Part shown: positions 48,901 through 50,491 of the stretch, piece after piece
Numbering within the stretch: position 1 is the stretch's first letter
Layout of the letters: each line of letters starts with the position of its first letter
Origin: Dipteris shenzhenensis
Lineage: Eukaryota; Polypodiophyta; Polypodiopsida; Gleicheniales
Direction: 5' to 3' (one strand)
DNA: 64,000 nucleotides
Assembly (NCBI GenBank): GCA_047967505.1
Contig: CM106541.1
Position numbers and translations under genes: made by a program
The notes under the pieces: model-generated
What the model was told of the DNA's origin: nothing
The model's database searches: none
What the model saw: the letters and a program-made list of their open reading frames with translations, nothing else

Positions 48901-50491
48901 GTCATAATCTGCAAAATTTGGCAGCTATGCCAAAGAGGAGTTTGGATCCTTGTCTACCGTGGACAAGATGGCCCCACTTTCGCTGTCTACAATTTCACAT
49001 GGTTGTAAAATCATAAAGCAACGATGCTAAAGCATGCTAGAGCCTAGTGGAGTTTGTCATCACTCTTTTGCAGTTCGAATCACCATTTTACAGGATGAAC
49101 TTTTTGCAGAATCCTTACAATTTGGTGTTTCCATTGCCGATCACGTTAAGACACCCTTTACTAGCACTGATGTCTTCTTGCCAGGTATGTCAGAACGGGA
49201 GTTCTAGATGCTGGTCAGCTCTAATGTTGCCATGGTTTCAGGATTTACAATTCATAGAAGGAAGCAATCTCTTTCTTCAATATAGTATAGATAGGTTAGC
49301 AGGAATTGAATCATCTTATTAACCAAGATCTCTAGATTGTGTTGTGCACACAGCATAGGTGCATGCTAGTGTTTGGGTGCATATGTGAGTGCACACATCA
49401 TTTACATTTACTCTTTTACCTCAAACCCTTCCTAAAAATAGTAAATTCACATTTTAAGGTTTTCTTTTGTCGTCCTTATTTATGTATCGCCCAACACATA
49501 TGTCATCCTTATTTATGTATCACTGTTATCCAAAGATGCTTCTACTTCATTATGAAACCTGGGTGCTACTTGAGAGGATATTTGTTTGGCTGCCTTCTTC
49601 TGCCTCCCACGATTCCTCCTGTAGGCAATGGAAACAGAGGTTAGACTCCTCATTACTTGAAAAAAGTCATATACTAACCCAAATTGCTTGAAGGTAAGTA
49701 GCAAAATTAACATACCTGTACTAGCTTTTCTAGACTCTCCATCAATGTCTTTTCTTCTAGCTCAACATACACAGTCAGATACGGCTCAAAACACGATGAC
49801 ACAATCCCGCGAAAACTTAACTGCAACACCATCACCAGCTATAATGAGAAGCAATGTAAGGAAGTTGACTGACTGCCAAATGGCAATAGCATCCCATTTT
49901 ATTTGATTCAGATCAACAGAATGTTAATATAAACCCTGCTTCGTTATGAGTCTCCTATGTAATAACCAATGGATCATTTTCATAACTTACAGGACTGGGA
50001 GCTCCACCTTTAGCACCCTTATCTTCAGTTCCCTGCCATGTATTTCGAGGTGTCTCATTAGTCCAAATGCACCTTTTTAACTTCAACTCCCTTTCAATCA
50101 CTTATTTTACTTACAGAAGGCGTAGCAAGTCTGCCAGCTTTCTCTGCAAGTTGCTTTTCGTATTTCTTCCTTATTGCTGATGCAGAATGTTCATCTTCTT
50201 TTACTTGATGGACATCATCAGACTCATTACCACTCTCTGGATCTTTGCTGACAGCAGCATCACTCCCCCCACCAAATCTTTCTGCAAGCTCCTCCTCAAA
50301 CTCTAGGGTTCTTTGCACAGCCTACATATGCAATGATAAGAAACTTTTCTTTTCAAGCACCTTACACGATCTTTGCTAATGCGACATTCATACATCAATA
50401 TAATCTGTCTCAACATGCAAAGGCTACCTGCAAGAGAGTAGCCACATCAGGTTTCTCCTTTAAACTATCTAAAATCTCCATCAGTTGGGCC
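765..50491 (-). CDS. VPS53: VPS53, GARP/EARP tethering-complex subunit (gene level, partial, 14 exons)
   Basis: VPS53 forms the GARP complex with VPS51, VPS52 and VPS54 (and EARP with VPS50), which tethers endosome-derived vesicles at the trans-Golgi network; the Arabidopsis homologue is HIT1. Fourteen minus-strand exons, high to low coordinates, translate in order into the middle and C-terminal half of the plant protein. Recognisable blocks include RTLEFEEELAERFGGG, SSCFEPYLTVYVELEE, LKAYAGKL, GTGLVAAATGTDGQI, ATLESVGDQS, YFQFFLDK and YSKFVGREM. Every exon has a GT donor and AG acceptor, and no internal stop. All boundaries are phase 0 except the acceptor of the first visible exon and the junction between 43,970 and 14,080, which is phase 2. 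The visible exons encode about 417 residues; the family is usually around 800, so N- and C-terminal exons lie outside the window. Identification rests on remembered family sequence, without a search. Confidence 0.93.
964..1026 (-). CDS. VPS53: VPS53 exon m
   Basis: 63 bp, 21 codons; acceptor tgtttgtag, donor gttagt. Encodes MLLDTHAVKTLLLEVPSLGG plus Q, matching MLLDTQAVK...EIPSL of the family. Phase 0. A plus-strand open frame over this stretch is a shadow. Confidence 0.92.
1273..1782 (-). other. Unrecognised 169-codon open frame in intron
   Basis: Open frame in the sense direction of VPS53, inside the intron after exon l. I do not recognise it. The protein would have a basic start (KRHWSLRDHSQRSSKGGEEL) and several hydrophobic stretches (for example SMVLWPSFVILGYVIKTSLF). 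The downstream end is AT-rich and resembles a retroelement 3' untranslated tail, so a decayed transposon fragment is as likely as a gene. No splice or promoter support. Confidence 0.15.
3060..3510. repeat. Degenerate CAGTTAGCAT minisatellite
   Basis: About 450 bp made of roughly 20-30 bp imperfect units built on the words CAGTTAGCATCAGTTA and TATGCTCAG, around 17-20 units by eye. Spacing is irregular and the units are diverged, so the array is old. It lies in the VPS53 intron upstream of copia A. No open frame is shared by the units. Confidence 0.8.
4253..4293. repeat. (CT)n microsatellite
   Basis: 41 bp uninterrupted CT run ending in CTCGATATG. No hairpin of the LINE-tail type is seen next to it, so it may be an independent microsatellite. 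Confidence 0.95.
4762..4963 (+). repeat. Copia A 5' LTR, 3' end missing
   Basis: About 200 bp matches the 3' LTR with scattered differences, from TGTAGGCC through ccacacttcag. After that the two copies diverge completely: the 3' copy continues another 80 bp or so to its CA end, while this one runs into unrelated sequence. Confidence 0.85.
5196..5490 (+). promoter_or_regulatory. GTAC cluster in copia A leader
   Basis: About 13 GTAC tetramers in 295 bp, mostly as CTGTACGGA(C/A) or TCCGTACA, several in short direct repeats such as CCCTGTACGGACCTGTTGC. This is far above the roughly one per 256 bp expected. Position is between the LTR and gag. CCGTAC(A/G) is the known core of plant SBP-box factor sites; a regulatory role is inference. 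Confidence 0.6.
6097..7092 (+). pseudogene. Copia A gag
   Basis: Begins with KLDGTNYPMWSYMMGHILVA, the usual start region of plant copia gag, then a UBN2-like gag core, and a CCHC zinc knuckle at 6,919-6,960 (CNYCKKPGHDISEC, canonical spacing CX2CX4HX4C). An in-frame stop precedes the conserved start at 6,085, another TAG interrupts at 6,349-6,351, and the frame ends in TAG at 7,093. No intact initiation codon is visible in frame ahead of the conserved block. Confidence 0.85.
7100..8390 (+). pseudogene. Copia A protease and integrase
   Basis: Protease motif FDSGASKH lies near 7,157. The gag-pre-integrase block LWHERFGHLNFETL is near 7,590. Integrase core follows: VHSNVCGPMR, FVTIIDDFTSYTW, a damaged TDRGG site near 7,965, then PYTPQQNPVAERKNRSMIEM near 8,040. 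Damage includes a TAG at about 7,150, a frameshift near 7,695, another near 7,968 and a TAG at 8,198-8,200. C-terminal integrase sequence (KPFEAWTGRKPHISHMRTFG) is readable to about 8,380, where the frame shifts again. Confidence 0.85.
8398..10270 (+). pseudogene. Copia A reverse transcriptase and RNase H
   Basis: The longest copia A frame covers the RT: WMKAMQAELDSIHQNNTCEL, then FAPTSKITTIR, QLDIKVAFLHG, and the catalytic YVDD at 9,397-9,408, then KSQSKYIGQLL before a TAG at 9,580-9,582. RNase H continues in the same frame after the stop (DSDWAGCSDT, KKQSTVATS, CEAEYRAAF) with further stops near 9,970 and 10,063. The end reads YVPTEDNLADLFTKALPRPE to a stop near 10,270. It is clearly non-functional. 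Confidence 0.88.
10400..10673 (+). repeat. Copia A 3' LTR
   Basis: 274 bp from TGTAGGCC to CAACA, directly followed by the CTTAA target duplication. It shares about 190-200 bp with the 5' copy. Confidence 0.88.
10859..10916. repeat. 29-bp tandem duplication
   Basis: The word atcagagtagcctcaaataa plus gatactc occurs twice, 29 bp apart, almost unchanged. Simple local duplication. Confidence 0.85.
11560..11690 (+). pseudogene. LINE RT C-terminal scrap
   Basis: Plus-strand translation contains TNNILFLLV and, after a small shift, HRQLSIGPWLQQMGQMAQ. This parallels the LINE at 41,590-41,680 (FLWLTIHRGIPVGTWLQQMG), part of the zf-RVT region. Heavily decayed. Confidence 0.6.
12243..12396. repeat. 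77-bp tandem duplication
   Basis: Two adjacent copies of about 77 bp (starting gaaactttt at 12,243 and 12,320), differing at about half a dozen positions. Non-coding. Confidence 0.88.
13572..13649 (-). CDS. VPS53: VPS53 exon l
   Basis: 78 bp, 26 codons; acceptor cttatgcag, donor gtttgg. Encodes LAASFAPRFHFNIYKCKRIS and ETGAQQ, equivalent to the LASSLGPRFY...SEAGAQQ segment. The downstream intron of about 12.5 kb (1,027-13,571) contains copia A. Confidence 0.92.
13987..14080 (-). CDS. VPS53: VPS53 exon k
   Basis: 94 bp; acceptor aatttgcag, donor gtaaag. The first base completes the split codon from exon j, then YVNGISAILSSSVPAIGSLL and SPLYFQFFLDK follow, matching YVNGI...YFQFFLDK of plant VPS53. 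The phase agreement across a 29.9-kb gap is good evidence that both exons belong to one gene. Confidence 0.92.
14127..15430 (-). mobile_element. Short LINE-like element of the (TC)n-tail family
   Basis: In minus sense the element starts next to the (TC)n tail of another LINE at 15,432, with the 5' word GTCAGCTCCTGTAGCCCTC. It encodes a coiled-coil ORF1-like protein and ends with GGTCTTTTGAAGACTTTAAT followed by a (TTTC)n tail at 14,127-14,147. No RT is present, so it is an internally deleted or non-autonomous copy of about 1.3 kb. It sits just upstream of VPS53 exon k in the gene's direction and in the same orientation. Confidence 0.6.
14880..15116 (-). CDS. Coiled-coil ORF of short LINE
   Basis: 78 codons, not firmly recognised. 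The C-terminal half (ILKPEVKELRLMVAALGKKV plus KEMENNDKQ) has heptad-like spacing typical of LINE ORF1 coiled coils. After the stop, related helical sequence (VTNQVKSIKEEISATMDNKI) continues towards 14,750, so the frame is probably a broken ORF1. A host gene is unlikely given the flanking LINE ends. Confidence 0.35.
   Translation of the reverse strand: MEFPKVNSFATTPISKPSYSDVPTTPNPYALHYRRRISSYPQEQIYILKPEVKELRLMVAALGKKVKEMENNDKQEII
15432..15474. repeat. (GA)n tract, tail of minus-strand LINE
   Basis: 43 bp GA run followed by aaagaaag. It is the 3' tail of the LINE fragment whose 3' hairpin lies at 15,492-15,504 (minus sense), and it is also the point where the next LINE's 5' end begins. Confidence 0.85.
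15480..16740 (-). mobile_element. LINE 3' portions, (TC)n-tail family
   Basis: Two 3' ends follow each other in minus sense: one with hairpin at 15,562-15,574 and GA-rich tail at 15,537-15,550, and a second short piece with hairpin at 15,492-15,504. The larger piece, reaching up to about 16,740, carries the RT C-terminal cysteine motif. Upstream it ends near the hAT transposase fragment at 16,744. Confidence 0.7.
16005..16605 (-). pseudogene. LINE RT C-terminal cysteine region
   Basis: The minus frame reads GQIRVSSHQLRIEVGRATGI then CRLCMREEVETEEHFLCVCP with AYYEI. This is the Cys/His pattern found after the thumb of many plant LINE-type RTs (CxxC...EHFLxxC). A second frame (16,211-16,005) gives the tail. 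The catalytic part of the RT is absent. Confidence 0.7.
16744..17877 (+). pseudogene. hAT-superfamily transposase fragment (DUF659 region)
   Basis: The plus strand encodes EHHFFYQCNLAFNIARCPAY, ACWERYGCSIVSDGWSDT, then after an out-of-frame stretch (17,345-17,530) the block VVDVSTPGLSITEQWIYGHI, IEEVGPQNVVQIITNNGSN and WTACASHSMDLMMEDIAKLD. This is the DUF659/RNase H-like core of plant hAT transposases; the DGWSDT and ITNN positions correspond to catalytic segments. A Ser-rich N-terminal piece precedes it. The BED finger and the C-terminal dimerisation region are missing; the fragment is cut at 17,877 by LINE sequence. Confidence 0.85.
17878..18240 (-). mobile_element. Stacked LINE ends with (TC)n/(TTC)n tails
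   Basis: In minus order there is a LINE 3' end with hairpin GTCTTTGAAAGAC rc at 18,206-18,218 and GA tail at 18,170-18,196. Next comes a fragment with hairpin at 18,073-18,085 and a GAA/GA/G-rich tail (17,925-18,063). Last is about 40 bp matching the 5' end of the short LINE at 15,392-15,428 (gagggctacaggagctgacg). Three LINE junctions are packed into 360 bp. Confidence 0.65.
18422..18663 (-). repeat. Copia C 3' LTR
   Basis: Matches the copia D LTR through gttttgtctaagtgacaaaa, gtgcccctaac and caataattctaaca. The outer boundary near 18,422 is approximate, because the start merges into GA-rich sequence. Confidence 0.75.
18704..19339 (-). pseudogene. Copia C RNase H
   Basis: Minus frames read SRYMHSPKTTHWQVVNDIFR, SYGLMFPRGSDLQMHAYSDS, then ATSSCEAEYRAAFTATVECV, KHIEVHYHYVREKLHAGEIS and DNVADIFTKALRREKFEAFR. 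A stop or gap near 19,060-19,145 breaks the two parts. Confidence 0.85.
19493..19974. mobile_element. Non-autonomous hAT-like MITE
   Basis: 482 bp flanked by a perfect 8-bp direct repeat AGTACCTG (19,485-19,492 and 19,975-19,982). Termini are imperfect inverted repeats: left CAGTGTCACAAGAAACATTTC, right (reverse complement) AGTGTTACCAAAAAACACG. Eight-bp duplications and CAGTG-like ends are hallmarks of hAT elements. The interior has no transposase; it contains GA-rich sequence and CGTTTCGGG/CCCGAAACG hairpins. It is inserted in copia C between the integrase end and the RT remnant. Confidence 0.75.
19925..20102. repeat. Duplicated MITE terminus plus flank
   Basis: The right end of the MITE (aaacgtttcgggacgaaacg through ttggtaacact) and about 30 bp of its flank (tacctgcataagctgattca...aatagaaagagc) occur twice in tandem, with second copy at about 20,021-20,102. 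Each copy carries the inverted repeat ACGTTTCGGG / CCCGAAACGT. Confidence 0.8.
20626..21111 (+). repeat. Gypsy 1 5' LTR
   Basis: 486 bp, TGTTATGCTC...GAGCTTGACA. Directly preceded by the TGAAG duplication and followed by the primer-binding site. The start word resembles the LTR of gypsy 2 in its sense direction (TGTTACGCTCTAGC), showing one family with diverged LTRs. Confidence 0.95.
21115..21126 (+). other. Gypsy 1 primer-binding site
   Basis: TGGTATCAGAGC, complementary to the 3' end of initiator methionine tRNA, three bases after the 5' LTR. Confidence 0.92.
21782..24425 (+). pseudogene. Gypsy 1 gag, protease and reverse transcriptase
   Basis: ATG at 21,782 (MEAEGQNSR) corresponds to the start in gypsy 2; a TAG near 21,923 interrupts it, after which the frame is open to 24,425. 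Gag core: WLHKWEEAFAICEIRSDLKK. The zinc knuckle at 22,835-22,873 is CFGCLQRHQWKDC, spacing CX2CX3HX4C, one residue shorter than the usual form. The protease active site near 23,150 reads LFDSASTH, with Ala where Gly is usual. RT motifs: [41 protein letters not shown] and FIDD at 24,188-24,199. One extra T near 24,423 shifts the frame. Confidence 0.92.
24423..26484 (+). pseudogene. Gypsy 1 RNase H, integrase and chromodomain-like end
   Basis: RNase H starts LETDASGIAVGAVLLQ and includes THELELYAVIHALK; a TAA at 24,801 replaces a sense codon present in gypsy 2. Then RYRRGKDNKVADALSR, the integrase zinc region (HDSPCAGHPG, CFSCQVSK), catalytic core (MDFIVGLPVTQGGYNSILVV, IVSDRDFRFTGHFW, HPETDGQTERVNQTLED). 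A 2-bp loss near 25,583 shifts the frame. The C-terminus (VLVAWHGQPLSEATWESVYQ) has the WHG...ATWE pattern of a chromodomain, which in chromoviruses steers integration to particular chromatin. Confidence 0.9.
26497..26981 (+). repeat. Gypsy 1 3' LTR
   Basis: 485 bp; differs from the 5' copy by a one-base deletion (ggtattcta versus ggtagttcta) and about four substitutions. Confidence 0.95.
26987..27796 (-). pseudogene. Copia C integrase and protease-end fragment
   Basis: Minus reading: NVLYVPGIKKNLHSVSSLN (end of protease/linker), GTLYRGLFQLD, HMSYGSLMTLQKHAMVDALP, HACEGCIIGKMHRFPFKKDG (zinc region), LIHSDVCGPMRTP, YVTFIDDYTNYTW, LRPDRGGEYMSHEFEAFLKE. It ends by running into gypsy 1; the rest of the integrase (FGCVGYAHMPVEF) is on the other side at 20,480-20,620. 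About 15 residues are missing after YTWVY compared with copia D. Confidence 0.85.
27797..27866 (+). mobile_element. LINE 3' end with (TTTC)n tail
   Basis: Plus-sense end cagtctcatagacccatcgg then hairpin GTCTTCCAAAGAC (27,818-27,830), TTTAATAAAC and a (TTTC)n tail. It is the same 3' terminus seen in minus sense at 14,159, 15,492, 15,562, 18,073 and 18,206. It abuts truncated copia C on one side and LINE 1 on the other. Confidence 0.7.
29101..29854. other. 754-bp insertion of unknown type in LINE 1
   Basis: Comparison with LINE 3 shows foreign sequence between ctgcatcact and ctacagagcg. It is bordered by TCACT at 29,096-29,100 and 29,855-29,859, a plausible 5-bp target duplication. Ends are AGTTGCTAGTGG and GAATGTCTTT, with no TG...CA termini or inverted repeats. 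It is AT-rich, without a coding signal, and includes an 11-bp minisatellite. Confidence 0.6.
29720..29784. repeat. 11-bp minisatellite
   Basis: Six imperfect units of CAAGCCTTGT / CAAGCCTCAT type, inside the 754-bp insertion. Confidence 0.85.
30053..30072. repeat. (TG)n tract at LINE 1 / LINE 2 junction
   Basis: About nine TG units immediately after the LINE 1 A-run and immediately before LINE 2 begins. Confidence 0.9.
30165..30550 (+). promoter_or_regulatory. GTAC cluster in LINE 2 5' region
   Basis: About 13 GTAC tetramers in roughly 390 bp, mostly TCCGTACAG or CCGTACA, upstream of the ORF1 ATG at 30,627. The motif is the reverse complement of that in the copia A leader. CCGTACA matches the SBP-box core; function is inferred only. 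Confidence 0.6.
30627..31718 (+). pseudogene. LINE 2 ORF1
   Basis: ATG at 30,627 (MEDSPYKKTFQKDRSVSNKK). An RNA-binding-like domain (VKEYAKHAIIILFPGRMP, VGNWLTRTLGGCYVKKVHYA, PLFYGQQMVHVLP) is closed by a TAG at 31,080. After frameshifts, FCILWDMDNPTLPSYSVTVN and the knuckle CFECKQFGHMASQC (31,302-31,343) follow, then a Ser/Pro-rich C-terminus ending LLSSCQADSSS at 31,717. DUF4283-like ORF1 of the plant L1 type. Confidence 0.8.
31802..32278 (+). pseudogene. LINE 2 ORF2, endonuclease domain
   Basis: LTLNVYIYDRRKWKLVWMYI, QPDIVALPEHNQHM, FASVYAPQSSKGRALLWDAM and FICGDFNNAPQPGD are the motifs of the LINE AP-like endonuclease (VALPEHN for the Glu motif, YAP, GDFN). The frame closes after about 160 codons and the C-terminal third is lost. 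Confidence 0.8.
32574..33581 (+). pseudogene. LINE 2 ORF2, reverse transcriptase
   Basis: LSKYKSPGWDGLRVEFYISF, SDWRPITLMPVVY (then TAA at about 32,949), HQYGFVPRRQIHDNISNALT, LQVDIAKAFDTVQWDFISQI, SVRQGCPLSALFDAIATHPL and the catalytic QAYADDSFF. These are the canonical non-LTR RT blocks in order. The aspartates of the A and C motifs are retained, but the frame is broken by stops at 32,949 and 33,580. Confidence 0.88.
33590..35141 (+). pseudogene. LINE 2 ORF2 thumb and zf-RVT C-terminus
   Basis: After a stop at 33,580 and two TAGs near 33,676 and 33,719, the frame resumes: RIVQSIVMSYFQFYLPLLHS, SPRMHGGLNVLNIRYHVLAR. The zinc-binding C-terminus is PLKQRLFLWRCMTGTLSVGV ... CLRCQAPSETVLHLLWHCPC. 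The last residues (ELFFLVF) precede the 3' untranslated region. Confidence 0.8.
35234..36946 (+). mobile_element. LINE 3 of the (TG)n chain, ORF1-only element with long open frame
   Basis: 1.7 kb lying between the (GT)n at LINE 2's A-run and its own A-run (36,941-36,946), which again abuts GTGTG. It holds a 5' region with two CCGTACAG motifs (35,284-35,300), an open ORF1 frame and a 3' untranslated region matching LINE 1. There is no endonuclease or RT, yet both ends are preserved, as in half-LINE (HAL1-like) elements that depend on RT supplied in trans. Confidence 0.85.
35238..36782 (+). CDS. LINE 3 ORF1, open frame of 514 codons
   Basis: The frame is uninterrupted to TGA at 36,780. Its first 12 codons are microsatellite (GTG TGT...), and no in-frame ATG occurs before about 35,611, so the true start is uncertain or lost. 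Domains: a Ser/Pro-rich start; a DUF4283-type RNA-binding domain (MGRVLSSAQLCHWADVTVGL, YVMPWDPLFDPSTTLLTHCP, RQEFLQASRDVRLCILWDMT); a CCHC knuckle at 36,090-36,131 (CYRCRQVGHFARAC); an acidic linker; and a conserved C-terminus (SNNLKLEDAVFDSPPA). In L1 elements ORF1 coats the RNA. Lack of stops contrasts with LINE 1. Confidence 0.75.
   Translation: MCVCLSVSVCVSDGRPYSPYSQSPAQPPPSFVFSASAPPSASAPTRVFLCRKHGGLLASPLVKSAKLDGSDGPSSSLQLDLLRQLCSASVTEVPSSSFPLVCSLDSALLVSSLQQAQQFGVCLYFMGRVLSSAQLCHWADVTVGLDCISSFVVLGKGFYYAQCSSTKVVERLVNDAGVPGAGFFAYVMPWDPLFDPSTTLLTHCPVWITLKALHVPLFQHLPTLATFLGRPLHIPRQEFLQASRDVRLCILWDMTQPVPSTLNLDLGFGHPMRIRLHFASFPTACYRCRQVGHFARACPSISRPIPPAPSSAVKVTLPSPPVSAMASLVKSSTAPKHYWRKVDKSQANLPPAEEAQDCTLVEHHQFPSIQDMDVTLAEGKLQDDMHAISQDTAPALIQIDPPNEAQMLNSISSDVASLSEDTDVKLAPMPLMPVPESSSDRDAEVPFLLESFHPMLQQVFDPLIQKFRVPAYIKKNHKGKKQLVFIDGVVSSLHQFLQSNNLKLEDAVFDSPPA
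36947..38894 (+). mobile_element. LINE 4 of the (TG)n chain, ORF1 remnant
   Basis: Starts at gtgtgcgcg after the LINE 3 A-run and ends at its own A-run (38,887-38,894) followed by (TG)14. Pieces of an ORF1 similar to LINE 2's are present but shifted several times. No endonuclease or RT. Confidence 0.8.
37450..38680 (+). pseudogene. LINE 4 ORF1 remnant
   Basis: Frames give MTETNKYDVKRTHPKQSRET, VNFLLGGCYVEGVYFASRGF, PLFFGRQMVHIMPWSPNKDY, PVWVEVVDFPLHENGASWLS, CPPRPTGNKNRFCILWDTYR and HEGWQTAKKTVPLKQRPLQS. This parallels LINE 2 ORF1 (GGCYVKKVHYAARGF, PLFYGQQMVHVLP). The zinc-knuckle region near 38,215-38,255 is out of frame. A short internal repeat of the catcatctttttccc type (37,670-37,790) is an additional local duplication. 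Confidence 0.75.
38895..38922. repeat. (TG)14 tract
   Basis: 28 bp uninterrupted TG run immediately after the LINE 4 A-run; followed by cagatagaa. Confidence 0.95.
38932..39006 (+). mobile_element. 75-bp LINE 3' end with 16-bp target duplication
   Basis: 5'-truncated LINE end (tttgaggttgctactcatgt...aaagatttcaccc plus A-run 38,998-39,006) flanked by GTGTGTGCAGATAGAA on both sides (38,916-38,931 and 39,007-39,022). The A-tail joins directly to GTGTG. This is a clean record of target-primed insertion at the edge of a TG tract. Confidence 0.85.
39090..39205. repeat. CATG/TATG-rich simple repeat
   Basis: Imperfect ATGC/ATAC tetranucleotide repeat (catgcatgcatg, atacatgcattcatgcatac), following a short GAAA-rich stretch and an ACACAC run. 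Probably the original intron microsatellite next to the LINE chain. Confidence 0.8.
39378..39722 (+). pseudogene. LINE 5 ORF1 zinc-knuckle fragment
   Basis: Reads MQQRVLYEGLPDQCLFCRKR then GHFIRDCPSRRPRSETPDPS. The knuckle CLFCRKRGHFIRDC has canonical CCHC spacing; an acidic and then Arg-rich tail (RARRRRRQRESQQYEQPQ) follows. The N-terminal RNA-binding domain is missing. Confidence 0.75.
39732..40019 (+). repeat. Three 96-bp tandem repeats (32-residue units)
   Basis: Units start gagacacatgtgcag at 39,732, 39,828 and 39,924, exact 96-bp period, more than 90% alike by eye. In the frame 39,741-40,127 each encodes a 32-residue acidic unit beginning VETHVQETPERGDAEDHPQA. The third unit is slightly diverged at its end. 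The length being a multiple of three suggests expansion while the region was coding. Confidence 0.92.
40110..41203 (+). pseudogene. LINE 5 RT palm end and thumb
   Basis: The frame LLDTEFADDTALTVRGDAIK includes the catalytic FADD motif at about 40,129-40,140. In another frame, STRYLGFQVGIEVSPTQQFA, STARLSLAGRALVLNQVLLA and LRNFLWSGGDCSEDTRARVS follow, the YLG and thumb motifs of LINE RTs. The 346-codon frame (40,163-41,203) is open to TAG. Confidence 0.8.
41420..41800 (+). pseudogene. LINE 5 zf-RVT region
   Basis: Reads FWGISRANKVSYFLWLTIHR, GIPVGTWLQQMGRPSLCMHC, QLAEESSKHCLWSCPSSRVV. The CMHC...HCLWSC pattern is the zinc-binding domain at the end of LINE RTs. A similar scrap occurs at 11,560-11,690. 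Confidence 0.8.
42375..42764 (+). CDS. L1 ORF1p-like C-terminal domain protein, 129 codons
   Basis: ATG to TAA, no interruption. Sequence runs WDLKDVAIVAPIGMQAKVVL, NDWKARTKILMQKNKLRGTK, VWISEELTQIQLKIKSTELN, KVKDARKEGKWAVYRDGKAL. The pattern (KLRGTKVWISEELT, R..GKWAVYRDG.A.I.DF) resembles the C-terminal domain of L1-type ORF1 proteins, where this region binds RNA. It probably belongs to another LINE copy abutting LINE 5, not to a host gene. The intact frame may only reflect short length. Confidence 0.5.
   Translation: MLDVYALEAGALPEDWHEGSLAKSFDSIIAATPQIEWDLKDVAIVAPIGMQAKVVLNDWKARTKILMQKNKLRGTKVWISEELTQIQLKIKSTELNKVKDARKEGKWAVYRDGKALIKDFKSKPKDSQS
42907..42944. repeat. (TC)n microsatellite
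   Basis: 38 bp TC run followed by gggcatatg. No GTCTT...AAGAC hairpin is seen just upstream, so its link to a LINE tail is uncertain. Confidence 0.95.
43270..43650 (+). pseudogene. Non-LTR RT scrap
   Basis: LLCDFHKAFDK, shifting to PRARLIRHLQELEYDQEIIW and AVMLLYESL, matches RT motif A (DFxKAFDxVPR) and the following helix of a LINE family distinct from LINE 2. The sequence after that is too decayed to read. About 320 bp from exon j. Confidence 0.6.
43970..44103 (-). CDS. VPS53: VPS53 exon j
   Basis: 134 bp; acceptor tttttgcag, donor gtaagt. Encodes DEFSIVITRALATLVQGLET, KLEAELAAMSRMTWATLESV and GDQS, plus two bases of a split codon. Strong match to the family. The next exon is at 14,080, so the intervening intron is about 29.9 kb (14,081-43,969) and carries most of the transposons in the window. 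Confidence 0.94.
44375..44452 (-). CDS. VPS53: VPS53 exon i
   Basis: 78 bp, 26 codons; acceptor ctttgtag, donor gtgaat. Encodes AGQLAENISKIIDMQFTDKV plus DMSEVQ, equivalent to the AGELAENV...DISEVQ segment. Phase 0. Confidence 0.92.
44453..45722. other. VPS53 intron between exons h and i, nothing seen
   Basis: 1.27 kb between exons; no repeat, transposon domain or alternative exon recognised. Confidence 0.6.
45723..45788 (-). CDS. VPS53: VPS53 exon h
   Basis: 66 bp, 22 codons; acceptor gtgacag, donor gtgagt. Encodes TSDKDERVICYIVNTAEYCH plus ET, matching the conserved VICYIVNSAEYCH helix. Phase 0. Confidence 0.93.
45926..46033 (-). CDS. VPS53: VPS53 exon g
   Basis: 108 bp, 36 codons; acceptor gctaagtag, donor gtaagt. 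Encodes VFQRILKAYAGKLSARLPRG then GTGLVAAATGTDGQIR, nearly the family consensus. The start could be misplaced nine bases downstream, because a second AG (tttcag) lies there; homology to VFQR favours the chosen acceptor. Confidence 0.93.
46319..46396 (-). CDS. VPS53: VPS53 exon f
   Basis: 78 bp, 26 codons; acceptor tttttgcag, donor gtaagg. Encodes VFLIIKRSLKRCSALTKNQT and LYNLFV, matching the FLIIKRSLNKCSALTKSQTL block. Phase 0 both sides. Confidence 0.92.
46770..48140 (-). mobile_element. Degenerate copia remnant in VPS53 intron
   Basis: Minus frames near 48,138-47,880 read FKEFKALVENQMNNY and, further on, AEQNGVTERKNRLLAESAGS, an integrase core and PQQNG(V/A)AERKNR motif. The rest is too diverged to assign. 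The piece lies in the intron between exons e and f in gene orientation. Confidence 0.55.
47155..47830. repeat. Diverged direct duplication, spacing about 402 bp
   Basis: The segment atcttgctatgg...cctttggctacaagcaa near 47,163 recurs near 47,565, and the following cttgtgccttagtgtgagtt recurs as cttgtgccatagtttgagtt. Two old copies of one unit inside the copia remnant region. Confidence 0.6.
48150..49558. other. Remainder of intron between exons e and f
   Basis: About 1.4 kb of intron without a recognised feature apart from short low-complexity stretches. Confidence 0.5.
49559..49618 (-). CDS. VPS53: VPS53 exon e
   Basis: 60 bp, 20 codons; acceptor gcctacag, donor gtttca. Encodes EESWEAEEGSQTNILSSSTQ, which aligns with the EESWDTEE...SSSTQ segment that follows exon d in the family. 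Phase 0. The intron downstream (46,397-49,558) is about 3.2 kb and holds retroelement remnants. Confidence 0.88.
49716..49820 (-). CDS. VPS53: VPS53 exon d
   Basis: 105 bp, 35 codons; acceptor gttgcag, donor gtatgt. Encodes LSFRGIVSSCFEPYLTVYVE and LEEKTLMESLEKLVQ, closely matching the conserved SSCFEPHMTVYIELEE region of plant VPS53. Phase 0 at both ends. Confidence 0.92.
49991..50032 (-). CDS. VPS53: VPS53 exon c (14 codons)
   Basis: 42 bp microexon-like segment encoding GTEDKGAKGGAPSP, acceptor catggcag, donor gtaagt, phase 0 both sides. It continues the low-complexity linker between the RTLEFE block and the SSCFEP block. No strong homology by itself; it is supported by splice sites, phase and position. 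Confidence 0.75.
50115..50321 (-). CDS. VPS53: VPS53 exon b
   Basis: 207 bp, 69 codons, phase 0 at both ends; acceptor atatgtag, donor gtaagt. It opens with AVQRTLEFEEELAERFGGG, the most diagnostic VPS53 block in the window. A charged, Ser/Glu/Asp-rich linker (SGNESDDVHQVKEDEHSAS) and a basic helical stretch (IRKKYEKQLAEKAGRL) follow. The linker is expected to vary among species. Confidence 0.92.
50428..50491 (-). CDS. VPS53: VPS53 exon a (first visible)
   Basis: 64 bp. Acceptor ttgaccag, donor gtagcc. One base completes a split arginine codon, then AQLMEILDSLKEKPDVATLLQ-type sequence follows, matching the plant VPS53 stretch just before the RTLEFE block. The upstream exon is not found in 50,492-64,000, so the preceding intron exceeds 13.5 kb and contains copia D and gypsy 2. 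Confidence 0.85.
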
